Position numbers and translations under genes: made by a program. This document shows, piece after piece, positions 14,364-21,486 of a stretch of 54,919 nt of DNA. The notes under the pieces were generated by a model, which made no database searches, had not been told where the DNA came from, and worked only from the letters and a program-made list of their open reading frames with translations. Position 1 is the first letter of the stretch. Every line of letters begins with the position of its first letter. Origin of the DNA: an uncultured Oscillospiraceae bacterium (GTDB taxonomy: Bacteria > Bacillota > Clostridia > Oscillospirales > Oscillospiraceae). The stretch lies in NCBI GenBank assembly GCA_934590325.1, contig CAKTOW010000013.1:1-54919 (forward strand), in the 5' to 3' direction.

Positions 14364-15289
14364 TCACCGACATCGACGCCGGGCTGCTGGAAAAGATAGC
14401 AGATTTGACCGGCAAGCCTGTGGGCGCATTCAATATTCGCAAGGACAGCGGCTGTGAGGCCCGCCAGTCCACCGAGCATATCGCCATCGACGCCCGCGCC
14501 GACGGCAAGCCGGGCATCGACATCCGCATCAAGCCCGGTACCAAGGGGGAGAAGTGCTACATCCCCGTCATCATCAGCAAGACCGGCCTCAGCGAGATGG
14601 TCTACAACGACTTCTACGTGGGCGACGACTGCGACGTGGACATCATCGCCGGCTGCGGCATCCACAACTCCGGCTGTGACGAGAGCCGTCACGACGGCGT
14701 ACACACTTTCCACATCGGCAAGAACTCCAAGGTGCGCTACGCGGAAAAGCACTTCGGCGAGAAGGACCCCGGCCAGACCGGCGGCAATATCATGAACCCC
14801 AAGACCGTGGTGTACCTGGGCGAGAGCTCCACCATGCAGATGGAGACCATCCAGATACGGGGCATCGACTCCACCAAGCGCGAGACCGACTTCTTCTGCG
14901 AGGCCGGCAGCGAGGTGGTGGTCACCGAGCGTTTGCTGACCCACGGGCAGCAGGAGGCGGAGAGCGACATGCGCATCGAGCTCAACGGCCACGATGCCAA
15001 GGGCCGCGTCATCTCCCGCTCCGTGGCGCAGGACCGCTCCCACCAGGTGTTCCACCCCGTCATGGTGGGCAACGCCCAGTGCTTCGGCCACGTCCAGTGC
15101 GACTCCATCATCATGGGCGACGCCCGCATCGAGTCCATCCCGGCCATTACCGCCAACTGTCCCGACGCCCAGCTGATCCACGAGGCCGCTATCGGCAAGA
15201 TCGCCGGCGACCAGCTGCTGAAGCTGGAGACCCTGGGCCTTACCCCCGAGGAAGCGGAGGAGACCATCCTGAAGGGCTTCCTGGCATAA
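14360..15289 (+). CDS. sufB: SufB/SufD-like Fe-S assembly scaffold (short form)
   Basis: A 309-residue member of the SufBD beta-helix family, well short of the ~470 aa of classical SufB. The core is recognisable: IIAGCGIHNSG near 95, then VVYLGESSTMQMETIQIRG, TERLLTHGQQEAES, SRSVAQDRSHQVFHPVM and CDSIIMGDARIESIPAI. The conserved acidic/His region near the end (HEAAIGKIAGDQLLKLETLG) matches the SufB C-terminus. It overlaps sufC by 4 bp and ends at a terminator, so this is a complete two-gene system. Such minimal SufCB (SMS-type) systems are known from archaea and anaerobic bacteria and are thought to act with a single homomeric scaffold. Confidence 0.9.
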   Translation: MITDIDAGLLEKIADLTGKPVGAFNIRKDSGCEARQSTEHIAIDARADGKPGIDIRIKPGTKGEKCYIPVIISKTGLSEMVYNDFYVGDDCDVDIIAGCGIHNSGCDESRHDGVHTFHIGKNSKVRYAEKHFGEKDPGQTGGNIMNPKTVVYLGESSTMQMETIQIRGIDSTKRETDFFCEAGSEVVVTERLLTHGQQEAESDMRIELNGHDAKGRVISRSVAQDRSHQVFHPVMVGNAQCFGHVQCDSIIMGDARIESIPAITANCPDAQLIHEAAIGKIAGDQLLKLETLGLTPEEAEETILKGFLA

Positions 15290-15298
15290 CACATATAG

Positions 15299-15327
15299 GT
15301 GCGCCGCCGTCAGGCGGCGCACTTTTT
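15299..15327 (+). terminator. Terminator of sufCB
   Basis: GTGCGCCGCC, loop GTCA, GGCGGCGCAC, then TTTTT. Confidence 0.92.
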
Positions 15328-15338
15328 CACGCCCGCCC

Positions 15339-15367
15339 TTGCACTCGGCGGCGAAAAATGATATGAT
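15339..15367 (+). promoter_or_regulatory. Promoter of ychF
   Basis: TTGCAC (15339-15344), 17 nt, TATGAT (15362-15367). Confidence 0.65.
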
Positions 15368-15432
15368 ACTGTGTCGAGAAACAACGCCCCCGGCCATTTT
15401 GCCGCGGGAAGAATACAAAGGAGGCTCACCTC

Positions 15433-16548
15433 ATGAAGCTGGGCATAGTCGGATTACCAAATGTTGGCAAAAGCACCCTGTTCAACGCCATTACCAACGC
15501 CGGGGCGGAGAGTGCCAACTACCCCTTCTGCACCATCGAACCCAACGTGGGCGTAGTGGCCGTGCCGGACGCGCGGCTGGACAAGCTGGCGGAGATGTAC
15601 CAGCCGGATAAGAAGACGCCCGCCGTCATTGAGTTCGTGGACATCGCGGGTCTTGTGAAAGGTGCCAGTCAGGGTGCGGGTCTGGGCAACAAGTTCCTGG
15701 AGAATATCCGCCGCACGGACGCCATCGTCCATGTGGTGCGCTGCTTTGACGACGAGAACATCATGCACGTGGTGGCCGATGCCAGCCAGAACGTCCCCGT
15801 GGACCCCCTGGGGGACATCGAGACCATCGACCTGGAGCTGATCATGGCCGACCTGGAGATGGTGAATCGCCGGGTGGAGAAGGCCACCAAGGCCGCCAAG
15901 GGCGACAAGAAGTTCCTCCACGAGGCGGAGGTGTTCAAAGCGCTGGCGGCACATCTGGACGGCGGCAAGTCCGCCCGTACCTTCGATTGCGATAAGGACG
16001 ACCGCGCCATTATCGAGACCGCCGACCTGCTGAGCCTGAAGCCCATCATCTATGCCGCCAACATGGACGAGGACGGCTTTGCCCACTACGAGGACAACAA
16101 GTATTTCCAGTCCGTCCGCGACCTGGCCGCCAAGGAGGGCGCCCAGGTGCTGCCCATCTGCGCCAAGCTGGAGCAGGACATCGCCGAGCTGGATGACCCG
16201 GAGGAGCGGGCCATGTTCCTGGAGGATCTGGGCATCGAGAAGTCCGGCCTCGACCGGCTGATCCAGTGCTCCTACGACCTGCTGGGTCTCATCTCCTTCC
16301 TGACCTACGGCAAGGACGAGTGCCGCGCCTGGACCATCCGCAAGGGCACCAAGGCGCCCCAGGCCGCCGGCAAGATACACTCCGACATCGAGCGCGGCTT
16401 CATCCGGGCCGAGACCATCAACTTCGACGAGATGATGGCCTGCGGCGGCAGCGTGGCCGCCGCCAAGGAGAAGGGTCTGCTGCGCTCCGAGGGCAAGGAG
16501 TATGAGGTCAAGGACGGCGACATGATCTACTTCCGCTTCAACGTGTGA
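15433..16548 (+). CDS. ychF: Redox-regulated ATPase YchF (OLA1 family)
   Basis: A 371-residue Obg-related P-loop protein. G1 is [15 protein letters not shown] at residue 7, the [20 protein letters not shown] switch segment lies near 72, and a TGS-like domain covers about the last 85 residues ([20 protein letters not shown]). It binds ribosomes and hydrolyses ATP rather than GTP; its role in stress control is known only in outline. AAAGGAGG precedes the ATG. The gene is intact, but its last 207 bp and its terminator are repeated 1.9 kb downstream, at the far side of a low-GC island. The present 3' end may therefore have been supplied by the insertion. Confidence 0.95.
   Translation: MKLGIVGLPNVGKSTLFNAITNAGAESANYPFCTIEPNVGVVAVPDARLDKLAEMYQPDKKTPAVIEFVDIAGLVKGASQGAGLGNKFLENIRRTDAIVHVVRCFDDENIMHVVADASQNVPVDPLGDIETIDLELIMADLEMVNRRVEKATKAAKGDKKFLHEAEVFKALAAHLDGGKSARTFDCDKDDRAIIETADLLSLKPIIYAANMDEDGFAHYEDNKYFQSVRDLAAKEGAQVLPICAKLEQDIAELDDPEERAMFLEDLGIEKSGLDRLIQCSYDLLGLISFLTYGKDECRAWTIRKGTKAPQAAGKIHSDIERGFIRAETINFDEMMACGGSVAAAKEKGLLRSEGKEYEVKDGDMIYFRFNV
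16342..16548 (+). repeat. Left copy of the 207-bp direct repeat (ychF 3' end)
   Basis: These bases recur at 18234-18440 with six differences (about 97% identity). The identity begins exactly at AAGGGCACC in both copies and runs to the stop codon. Both copies are followed by a related terminator. Confidence 0.95.
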
Positions 16549-16568
16549 CGGGAATATAGTAGCGAGAC

Positions 16569-16602
16569 GAAACGGCGCAGGGGGAGACCCTGCGCCGTTT
16601 TC
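16569..16602 (+). terminator. ychF terminator (left copy)
   Basis: GAAACGGCGCAGGG, loop, CCCTGCGCCGTTTTC. A close relative stands at 18454-18485 after the second repeat. Confidence 0.85.
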
Positions 16603-16684
16603 GCATAAGGTAATGGGTTTATACCGGTATGTATAGATTGGCTTATATAAACAGCAAGTCGTATTGATGTCGGATGGGGCGAGG

Positions 16685-16748
16685 GCCTCGCCTAGGCAGT
16701 AAATATCCCCAGCTTTACCTGGGGGACATTTACTGCGTAGTACGAGGC
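16685..16748. repeat. Long interrupted inverted repeat near the left island end
   Basis: Inner arms GCAGTAAAT (16696-16704) and ATTTACTGC (16728-16736) with TCCCC/GGGGA between them, and outer arms GCCTCG (16685-16690) and CGAGGC (16743-16748). It overlaps the 3' end of the XRE gene and may be its terminator or an end structure of the island. The rest of 16603-16684 shows nothing else. Confidence 0.6.
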
Positions 16749-16951
16749 CAGTCTGCATCATGGGGAAGTCCCAAAATATAATCGGCACTAACATGGTAAT
16801 GCTGGCAGAATTTGACAAGATATGCGATGGGAGGTGTATTGCGGCCGGTTTCATAGCGGGCAATCTGTACTTGATGATAACCGATGGCTGTTGCAAGTTC
16901 ACGCTGACTTTCATCATGGTCAATACGAACATCTATCATACGCTGTATCAT
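16730..16951 (-). CDS. XRE/Cro-type transcriptional repressor
   Basis: A 73-residue HTH_3 protein. The helix-turn-helix is SQRELATAIGYHQVQIARYETGR (about residues 15-37; the recognition helix begins near HQVQIARYE), and HVSADYILGLP is the usual family ending. AAGGAGG lies 9 nt before the ATG at 16951. It faces away from the zinc-ribbon gene across a 100-bp gap carrying two ATAGCA-N4-TGCTAT palindromes, so it most likely represses that operon and perhaps itself. Typical of mobile-element control genes. Confidence 0.88.
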   Translation of the reverse strand: MIQRMIDVRIDHDESQRELATAIGYHQVQIARYETGRNTPPIAYLVKFCQHYHVSADYILGLPHDADWPRTTQ

Positions 16952-16971
16952 GCTATAAGCCCTCCTTTTTA

Positions 16972-17028
16972 TTGACAGCTTATAGCAAATATGCTATTAT
17001 TATGCCGCATGATAGCATATTTGCTATC
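16972..17028 (+). promoter_or_regulatory. Repressible promoter with two operators
   Basis: TTGACA (16972-16977), 17 nt, TATTAT (16995-17000). Operator 1, ATAGCAAATATGCTAT (16982-16997), covers the spacer and part of the -10. Operator 2, ATAGCATATTTGCTAT (17012-17027), lies at the expected start of transcription and is its exact reverse complement. A half-site TGCTATA sits at the XRE start. Confidence 0.8.
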
Positions 17029-17053
17029 AAATTATGCGGAGGAGACGGATGCC

Positions 17054-17584
17054 ATGGGAGCAAATACTAGATATTGCAGCAATTGCGGCAAGGAAGTGGC
17101 CTTTGACGCGAACAACTGTCCGGGATGTGGTGTGAAAGTCAGAAAAATCAAGTATTGTCAACAGTGTGGTGGTGAGCTACCTCTTGACGCACGATCTTGC
17201 CCGATGTGTGGATTTGTTTTGAGCGAAAGTAAGTACTGCCAGTACTGTGGAAAGGAAATCGATAAGGAGTGCGTTATCTGTCCCGGCTGCGGGAAACAGG
17301 TCGGTATCGTGAAGCAGGAACAGCCTCAGATCATTATTAACAACGCTAACAACAACACGAACGAAGCCAATATAACGCCGGATATATTTGTGGACGGGAA
17401 GGAATGCGATAAGTGGGTCGCGTTTCTGCTCTGCTTGTTTCTTGGCCTTTTTGGGGCACACAAATTTTACGAGGAACGATATGGCTTGGCTGTCTTGTAT
17501 TTGCTGACGGGCGGATTGTGCGGCATAGGAGTCATTGTTGATTTGATTGCCATTCTATGTAAGCCCAATCCTTATTATGTATGA
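17054..17584 (+). CDS. Double zinc-ribbon, TM2-domain membrane protein
   Basis: A 176-residue protein. Residues 1-85 hold three pairs of zinc-ribbon knuckles (CSNCG/CPGCG, CQQCG/CPMCG, CQYCG/CPGCG). A polar Asn-rich linker (QIIINNANNNTNEAN) follows. The C-terminal 60 residues form a TM2 domain: two membrane spans with the family motif FLGLFGAHKFYEERYGLAVLYL. The start at 17054 is set by GGAGGAG; the longer frame runs into the operator. Proteins of this build are common but of unknown function. It is the first gene of the island operon under the XRE operators. AT-rich codon use differs from the chromosome. Confidence 0.85.
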   Translation: MGANTRYCSNCGKEVAFDANNCPGCGVKVRKIKYCQQCGGELPLDARSCPMCGFVLSESKYCQYCGKEIDKECVICPGCGKQVGIVKQEQPQIIINNANNNTNEANITPDIFVDGKECDKWVAFLLCLFLGLFGAHKFYEERYGLAVLYLLTGGLCGIGVIVDLIAILCKPNPYYV

Positions 17585-17602
17585 TAGGACGGGGAGGGAA
17601 AA

Positions 17603-18232
17603 ATGAAAAAACTTAGCGTTTCTCTGCTGGCAGCGGTAGTTTTGCTTTTGGGTGTGGGATGCGTGCCAAAAATCCATATTTCTATTGGAGATAGTGAGAC
17701 GAGCATCAGTGAACCCTCCAATACGGAGAAAGGTTCTCTGTCTGATGAGGAAAACAATTTTGTGGCTGATAATTCAAATAGCAGTTCCGAACAGGAAACG
17801 GAGGAGACAGCGCGGAATCCTTCGTGGATGACGCAAGAGCAGGCCGACAGACTTGCTGAAGCAGAGTCAGCCAGACTAAAAAAGACATTTATGCTTGCCG
17901 TGGCGCAGGATGATCTTGAAAGTTTTTACTGGGGCGCGCCAAGCCTGTACGAGACAGTATGGCGACAATTGTATATAAACAGCAACTATCAAACGGATGT
18001 CGTCTGGATGATTGTAGAGAGCGATTTGGAATGCTATAGTGCATTTGGACAGAGTGACTATGCCGATTTATGGATTATGGCCGAATCTGTGTATGAGGCT
18101 TACGAATCCGGAGAACTTCGAGAGAGTATGTCTGAGGAAGAATACCAGCAATTTCTTGATACGATTAACCATGTGACAGCGCGGCTCGGAGTATTTTATG
18201 CGTCAAAAGAAATTGCGGATACATACAGTTGA
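17603..18232 (+). CDS. Island lipoprotein of unknown function
   Basis: A 209-residue protein with a lipoprotein-type signal (MKKLSVSLLAAVVLLLGVGC); Gly at -3 of the lipobox is unusual. A Ser/Glu/Asn-rich linker (residues ~30-75) leads to a helical domain (ARLKKTFMLAVAQDDLESFY, then YADLWIMAESVYEAYESGEL). It follows the zinc-ribbon gene by 18 bp behind GGGGAGGG. Its TGA stop touches the right-hand ychF repeat, so the native C-terminus may have been cut at the junction. No family recognised. Confidence 0.7.
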   Translation: MKKLSVSLLAAVVLLLGVGCVPKIHISIGDSETSISEPSNTEKGSLSDEENNFVADNSNSSSEQETEETARNPSWMTQEQADRLAEAESARLKKTFMLAVAQDDLESFYWGAPSLYETVWRQLYINSNYQTDVVWMIVESDLECYSAFGQSDYADLWIMAESVYEAYESGELRESMSEEEYQQFLDTINHVTARLGVFYASKEIADTYS

Positions 18233-18233
18233 A

Positions 18234-18440
18234 AAGGGCACCAAGGCGCCCCAGGCCGCCGGCAAGATACACTCCGACATCGAGCGGGGCTTCATCCGGG
18301 CCGAGACCATCAACTTCGACGAGATGATGGCCTGCGGCGGCAGCGTGGCCGCCGCCAAGGAGAAGGGCCTGCTGCGCTCCGAGGGCAAGGAGTACGTGGT
18401 CAAGGACGGCGACATGATCTACTTCCGCTTCAACGTCTAA
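18234..18440 (+). pseudogene. Detached 3' end of ychF (right copy of the direct repeat)
   Basis: Encodes the last 68 residues of YchF (from [10 protein letters not shown] to YFRFNV) with one amino-acid change (EYE to EYV). It lacks the ATPase domain and has no ribosome site of its own. An open frame runs into it from inside the lipoprotein gene in another phase, but a product is unlikely. Probably the original chromosomal 3' end, displaced by the island. Confidence 0.9.
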
Positions 18441-18453
18441 ATATTTGTCTGCC

Positions 18454-18485
18454 GAAACGGCGCGGGATTCGTCCTGCGCCGTTTT
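18454..18485 (+). terminator. ychF-type terminator (right copy)
   Basis: GAAACGGCGC and GCGCCGTTTTC around a short loop, related to 16569-16602 but diverged in the loop. Confidence 0.75.
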
Positions 18486-18587
18486 CTTCTGCGGAAACTC
18501 GTCGAAAACCTTAACGGTGTAAAGCGCGAATTGGCGATTTACCTAAAATTATTGTGATTTTTTCTACAAATACGTGGCAAAAAAAGC

Positions 18588-18616
18588 TTGTGAATAAATC
18601 GTGAACGCGCTATAAT
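18588..18616 (+). promoter_or_regulatory. Promoter of the APC permease gene
   Basis: TTGTGA (18588-18593), 17 nt, TATAAT (18611-18616). Confidence 0.7.
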
Positions 18617-18682
18617 GATGTTGCGATTGTGAAAACCCTCACAATCCTATTCAAGAGGAGAGACAAGAAAGGAAACGGAATT

Positions 18683-20017
18683 ATGGAAAAACGGTATACC
18701 CTGCCCGTAGCCATCGCACTGGTGGTGGGCACTGTCATCGGTTCCGGCGTGTTCTTCAAGGCGGAAGCCGTTCTGACGAAGACCGGCGGCAACCTGTCTG
18801 TTGGTATCCTGGCATTCATCATCATGGGCGTTGTCATGATCATCAGCGCCTGCACCTTCGGCGTCGTGGCGCAGAGCCATGAGGGCGTGGAGGGCCTGGT
18901 GGGCTACGCTGCCGCCTCCTGCGGCAAGAGCTACAGCTACTACGTGGGCTGGTTCATGGCTGTCATTTACTATCCCTCCCTGGTGTCCGTGCTGAGCTGG
19001 CTGCCCGCCCGCTACTTCGGCGTGCTGATGGGTTGGGACGACGCCGTGGTCGGCGGCCGCACCATGATGCTGGCCGGCGTCTTCATGGTCGTCACCTACA
19101 CCATGAACGCTCTGGCCCCCAAGCTGGCCGGTAAGTTCGCCATCGCCACTACCATCATCAAGCTCATCCCCCTGCTGCTGATGGCCGTCGTCGGCACCAT
19201 CGTGGGTCTGTCCAGCGGCATGACCCAGTTCAACTTCTCCAATGTCGTCACCGAGATGCCCTTTGCCGAGGGCCTGTTCGGCGCCATCGTGTCCCTGGCC
19301 TTCGCCTTCGAGGGCTGGATCTGCGCCACCTCTATCGGCACTGAGCTGAAGGATTCCAAGAAGAATATGCCCCGCGCTCTGCTGATCGGCACCCTGATCG
19401 TCGCCATCGTCTACGTTATCTACTACGTGGGCCTGGCCGGCGCCGTGGAGTCCGAGGTCATGATGGCCGGCGGCGAGGCCGGTGCCAAGATCGCCTTCCA
19501 GAACATCTTCGGTCAGGTGGGCGGCGCTGCCATCTTCGTGTTCGTCGTCATCTCCTGCTGGGGCACCTGCAACGGCCTGACCATGGCCGTCACCCGCGGT
19601 ATGTTCGACCTGGCCGTCGAGAGCAACAGCCCCAAGCTGGCTATGTTCAAGAACGTGGACGCCAACACCAACATGGCCAACAACTCCGCCGTGTTCGGTC
19701 TGCTGGTCAGCTCCCTGTGGCTGCTGTACTTCTACGGCGGCGCCATCATGGAAGGTTTCGGCCCCTTCAAGTTCGACTCCTCCGAGCTGCCCATCATCAC
19801 CCTGTACGCCATCTACATCCCCATCTACATCGCCCTGCTGAAGCGCAAGGATCTGTCCGGTTTCCGCGGCAAGGTCATGCCCGTGCTGGCCATCCTGTGC
19901 TCCCTGTTCATGGTGTTCGCCGCCATCTATTCCCACAAGATGAACGTGGTCTATTACCTGATCGTATTCGTGGTCATCGAGATCATCGGCGCGTTCTTCC
20001 GGGGCAAGAAGGCGTGA
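18683..20017 (+). CDS. APC family amino acid permease
   Basis: A 444-residue polytopic protein with about 12 membrane segments. The first helix has the APC signature VGTVIGSGVFFKAEAV (residues ~15-30), and FAFEGWICATSIGTELKDSKKNMPRAL near 210 is the conserved helix-6/loop region. The start at 18683 follows AGGAAA; an earlier ATG (18629) would add a basic, poorly placed extension. Members exchange or import amino acids; substrate choice cannot be read here. It is the first gene after the ychF island and has its own promoter. A strong hairpin without a T-run lies after it. Confidence 0.85.
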   Translation: MEKRYTLPVAIALVVGTVIGSGVFFKAEAVLTKTGGNLSVGILAFIIMGVVMIISACTFGVVAQSHEGVEGLVGYAAASCGKSYSYYVGWFMAVIYYPSLVSVLSWLPARYFGVLMGWDDAVVGGRTMMLAGVFMVVTYTMNALAPKLAGKFAIATTIIKLIPLLLMAVVGTIVGLSSGMTQFNFSNVVTEMPFAEGLFGAIVSLAFAFEGWICATSIGTELKDSKKNMPRALLIGTLIVAIVYVIYYVGLAGAVESEVMMAGGEAGAKIAFQNIFGQVGGAAIFVFVVISCWGTCNGLTMAVTRGMFDLAVESNSPKLAMFKNVDANTNMANNSAVFGLLVSSLWLLYFYGGAIMEGFGPFKFDSSELPIITLYAIYIPIYIALLKRKDLSGFRGKVMPVLAILCSLFMVFAAIYSHKMNVVYYLIVFVVIEIIGAFFRGKKA

Positions 20018-20061
20018 CTAGACAAGTAAAACGCACGTCCATGTGTGTGAACCCCTTTTCA

Positions 20062-20094
20062 GGAACGGGCGCCGGCTCTGCCGGCGTCCGTTCC
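20062..20094 (+). repeat. Strong hairpin after the APC permease gene
   Basis: GGAACGG..CGCCGGC pairs with GCCGGCG..CCGTTCC around TCT. No T-run follows; it may protect the 3' end of the permease mRNA. Confidence 0.55.
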
Positions 20095-20187
20095 GCCGTT
20101 GTGCCGCTTGTCCGCCCGCCTGCGGATGAAATATAGCCAAGCGTCTATATTTTATCCCGGCAAATTCCGACTTTACGCGGCGCGAAA

Positions 20188-20481
20188 AAAGGCGTATACT
20201 CCATCCGTACCAATATCTTCGAATCCCCGCGTCTGCCCCATATCTCCTCGGAGTGGGGCATCATCCTGGCGCTGGCCATCGTCTGCACCGGCTTCGGCTA
20301 CACCCTCCAGCCGGTGGCGCAGAGCCACACCACCGCCCAGCGCGCCGGCCTGCTGTGCGCCCTTAGCCCCACCTTCGCCACCATCTTCGGCGCGGTGCTC
20401 CTGCGGGAGCGTATCACGCCCCTGGGCGGCGTGGGCATCCTGCTGATCCTGGGCAGCATCCTGCTGCCGCACTTTATAAAA
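20188..20481 (+). pseudogene. C-terminal remnant of an EamA/DMT-family transporter
   Basis: The frame encodes about 98 residues typical of the last part of EamA-type drug/metabolite transporters: WGIILALAIVCTGFGYTLQP, then AQRAGLLCALSPTFATIFGA and TPLGGVGILLILGSILLPHF. The preceding ~200 residues are absent; an in-frame stop stands at 20134-20136. No stop separates it from the HAD gene, so the two frames are continuous to 21150. A promoter-like TTTACG-N17-TATACT (20172-20200) sits at its left edge. It is best read as a deletion relic that now serves as leader of the HAD gene. Confidence 0.75.
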
Positions 20482-20508
20482 GGAAATACCATAAAGGAAA
20501 GAAACACC

Positions 20509-21150
20509 ATGAAGTACAAAGCAGTTCTCTTTGACATGGACGGTACCCTGCTGGATACCCTGTCCGATATGCACGACGCCGTGAATCATATCCTCGCCCT
20601 CCACGGCTGGCCGCAGCGCAGCAGGGAGGAGGTGCGCGCCTTCGTGGGCAACGGCGCCCGCAAGCTGATGGAGCGCGCCGTCCCGGCGGAGGTGGCCGCC
20701 AGCCCCGCGTTTGAGGGCGTCCTGGAGGAGTACAAGGCCTGGTACCAGTCCCACAACTGCGTCACCACCGCGCCCTATCCCGGCATCCCCGCCCTGCTGG
20801 CGGCGCTGGAGCAGGCGGGGGTGGCCGCCGCCGTGGTCTCCAACAAGCCAGACGCCACCACAAAGACCCTGGCCGCCAGATTTTTCCCCGGCATGCCCGC
20901 CTTCGGTCAGCGGGAGGGCGTTGCCCCCAAGCCCGACCCGGCGCTGGTGCGCCTTGCCCTGGAGCAGCTGGGTGTGTCCGCCGCCGACGCCGTCTACGTG
21001 GGCGACAGCGAGGTGGACGTGGCCACCGCCCGGAACGCGGGCCTGCCCCTGGTAGCCGTCAGCTGGGGTTTCCGCGGCAGGGAGGCCCTGACCGCCGCCG
21101 GCGCGGAGACCATCGCCGACACCGCGCAGGAGCTGCTGGAAAACCTGTAA
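20509..21150 (+). CDS. HAD family hydrolase, phosphoglycolate phosphatase-like
   Basis: A 213-residue HAD enzyme. Motif I FDMDGTLLDTL at residue 7, motif II VVSNKP near 108, motif III Lys in PKPDP near 140, motif IV VYVGDSEVDVATA near 158. A helical C1 cap lies between I and II, the size expected for Gph-like phosphatases that hydrolyse 2-phosphoglycolate or similar small phosphates. AAAGGAAAG precedes the ATG at 20509. The same frame is open upstream through a DMT-transporter remnant, so a fused product is formally possible; the internal ribosome site argues for the separate protein. Confidence 0.88.
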   Translation: MKYKAVLFDMDGTLLDTLSDMHDAVNHILALHGWPQRSREEVRAFVGNGARKLMERAVPAEVAASPAFEGVLEEYKAWYQSHNCVTTAPYPGIPALLAALEQAGVAAAVVSNKPDATTKTLAARFFPGMPAFGQREGVAPKPDPALVRLALEQLGVSAADAVYVGDSEVDVATARNAGLPLVAVSWGFRGREALTAAGAETIADTAQELLENL

Positions 21151-21180
21151 CAAAACCCCCGGTACTTTTTCCCTCTCCCA

Positions 21181-21454
21181 TTGACAAACCCGCAAAACCG
21201 GTTTATACTGTCTCCATCAAAAGGCAATGACGGAGAAGAAGCTGCTTCCACCGGCCAAAGAGAGGGACGCCCCGGCTGAAAACGTCCCGCCCACGGTGCA
21301 GCCTGTACCACTCCCGAGCCGCCTGCGACGAGCAGGACGGGGATTGCCCGTTACAGCAATCACGAGCGACGGCGTATGCCGTAAGCAGGGTGGAACCGTG
21401 GAGTAATGCCTATTACCTCACCCCTGATACCATTCAGGGGTGGGGATTTTTATT
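21181..21454 (+). promoter_or_regulatory. Promoter and T-box riboswitch controlling thrS
   Basis: Promoter TTGACA (21181-21186), 17 nt, TATACT (21204-21209). The leader carries the T-box core AGCAGGGTGGAACCG at 21384-21398 and an intrinsic terminator: CACCCCTGA (21419-21427), TCAGGGGTG (21434-21442), then TTTTTATTT. A candidate Thr specifier ACC lies at 21307-21309 in the stem I region. Uncharged tRNA-Thr should stabilise the antiterminator and switch thrS on; the specifier position is inferred, not folded. Confidence 0.9.
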
Positions 21455-21486
21455 TGTCCCGCCCCGATCACAAGGAGGAACATATC

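Larger units (their letters stand above)
16549..18233. mobile_element. Low-GC genomic island integrated at the 3' end of ychF
   Basis: About 1.7 kb lies between the two copies of the ychF 3' end. It is clearly AT-richer than both flanks and holds a minus-strand XRE repressor, two plus-strand cargo genes (zinc-ribbon TM2 protein, lipoprotein) and paired operators. The right boundary is sharp: the lipoprotein stop codon abuts the repeat. No integrase or transposase is present, so it may be a remnant, a satellite mobilised in trans, or a product of homologous exchange. Integration with regeneration of the target gene's 3' end is the usual signature of site-specific islands, though 207 bp is long for an att core. 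Confidence 0.7.

Noticed and set aside
13500..15418. Long minus-strand open frames opposite sufC and sufB
   Set aside because: Codon-pattern shadows of the GC-rich sense genes, with low-complexity Gly/Ala/Asp/His translations; the same applies to long antisense frames opposite yqhQ, recA, the permeases and cysS.
16549..18233. Prophage
   Set aside because: Only an XRE repressor and operators are phage-like; no integrase, structural or replication genes are present.
18198..18440. Stand-alone 80-residue YchF C-terminal protein
   Set aside because: No ribosome site before the ATG at 18198, which lies inside the lipoprotein gene in another phase; better read as a displaced gene end.
20099..20446. 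115-codon plus-strand ORF after the APC permease
   Set aside because: Low-complexity Pro/Ser/Ala translation overlapping the DMT remnant in another phase; no ribosome site.
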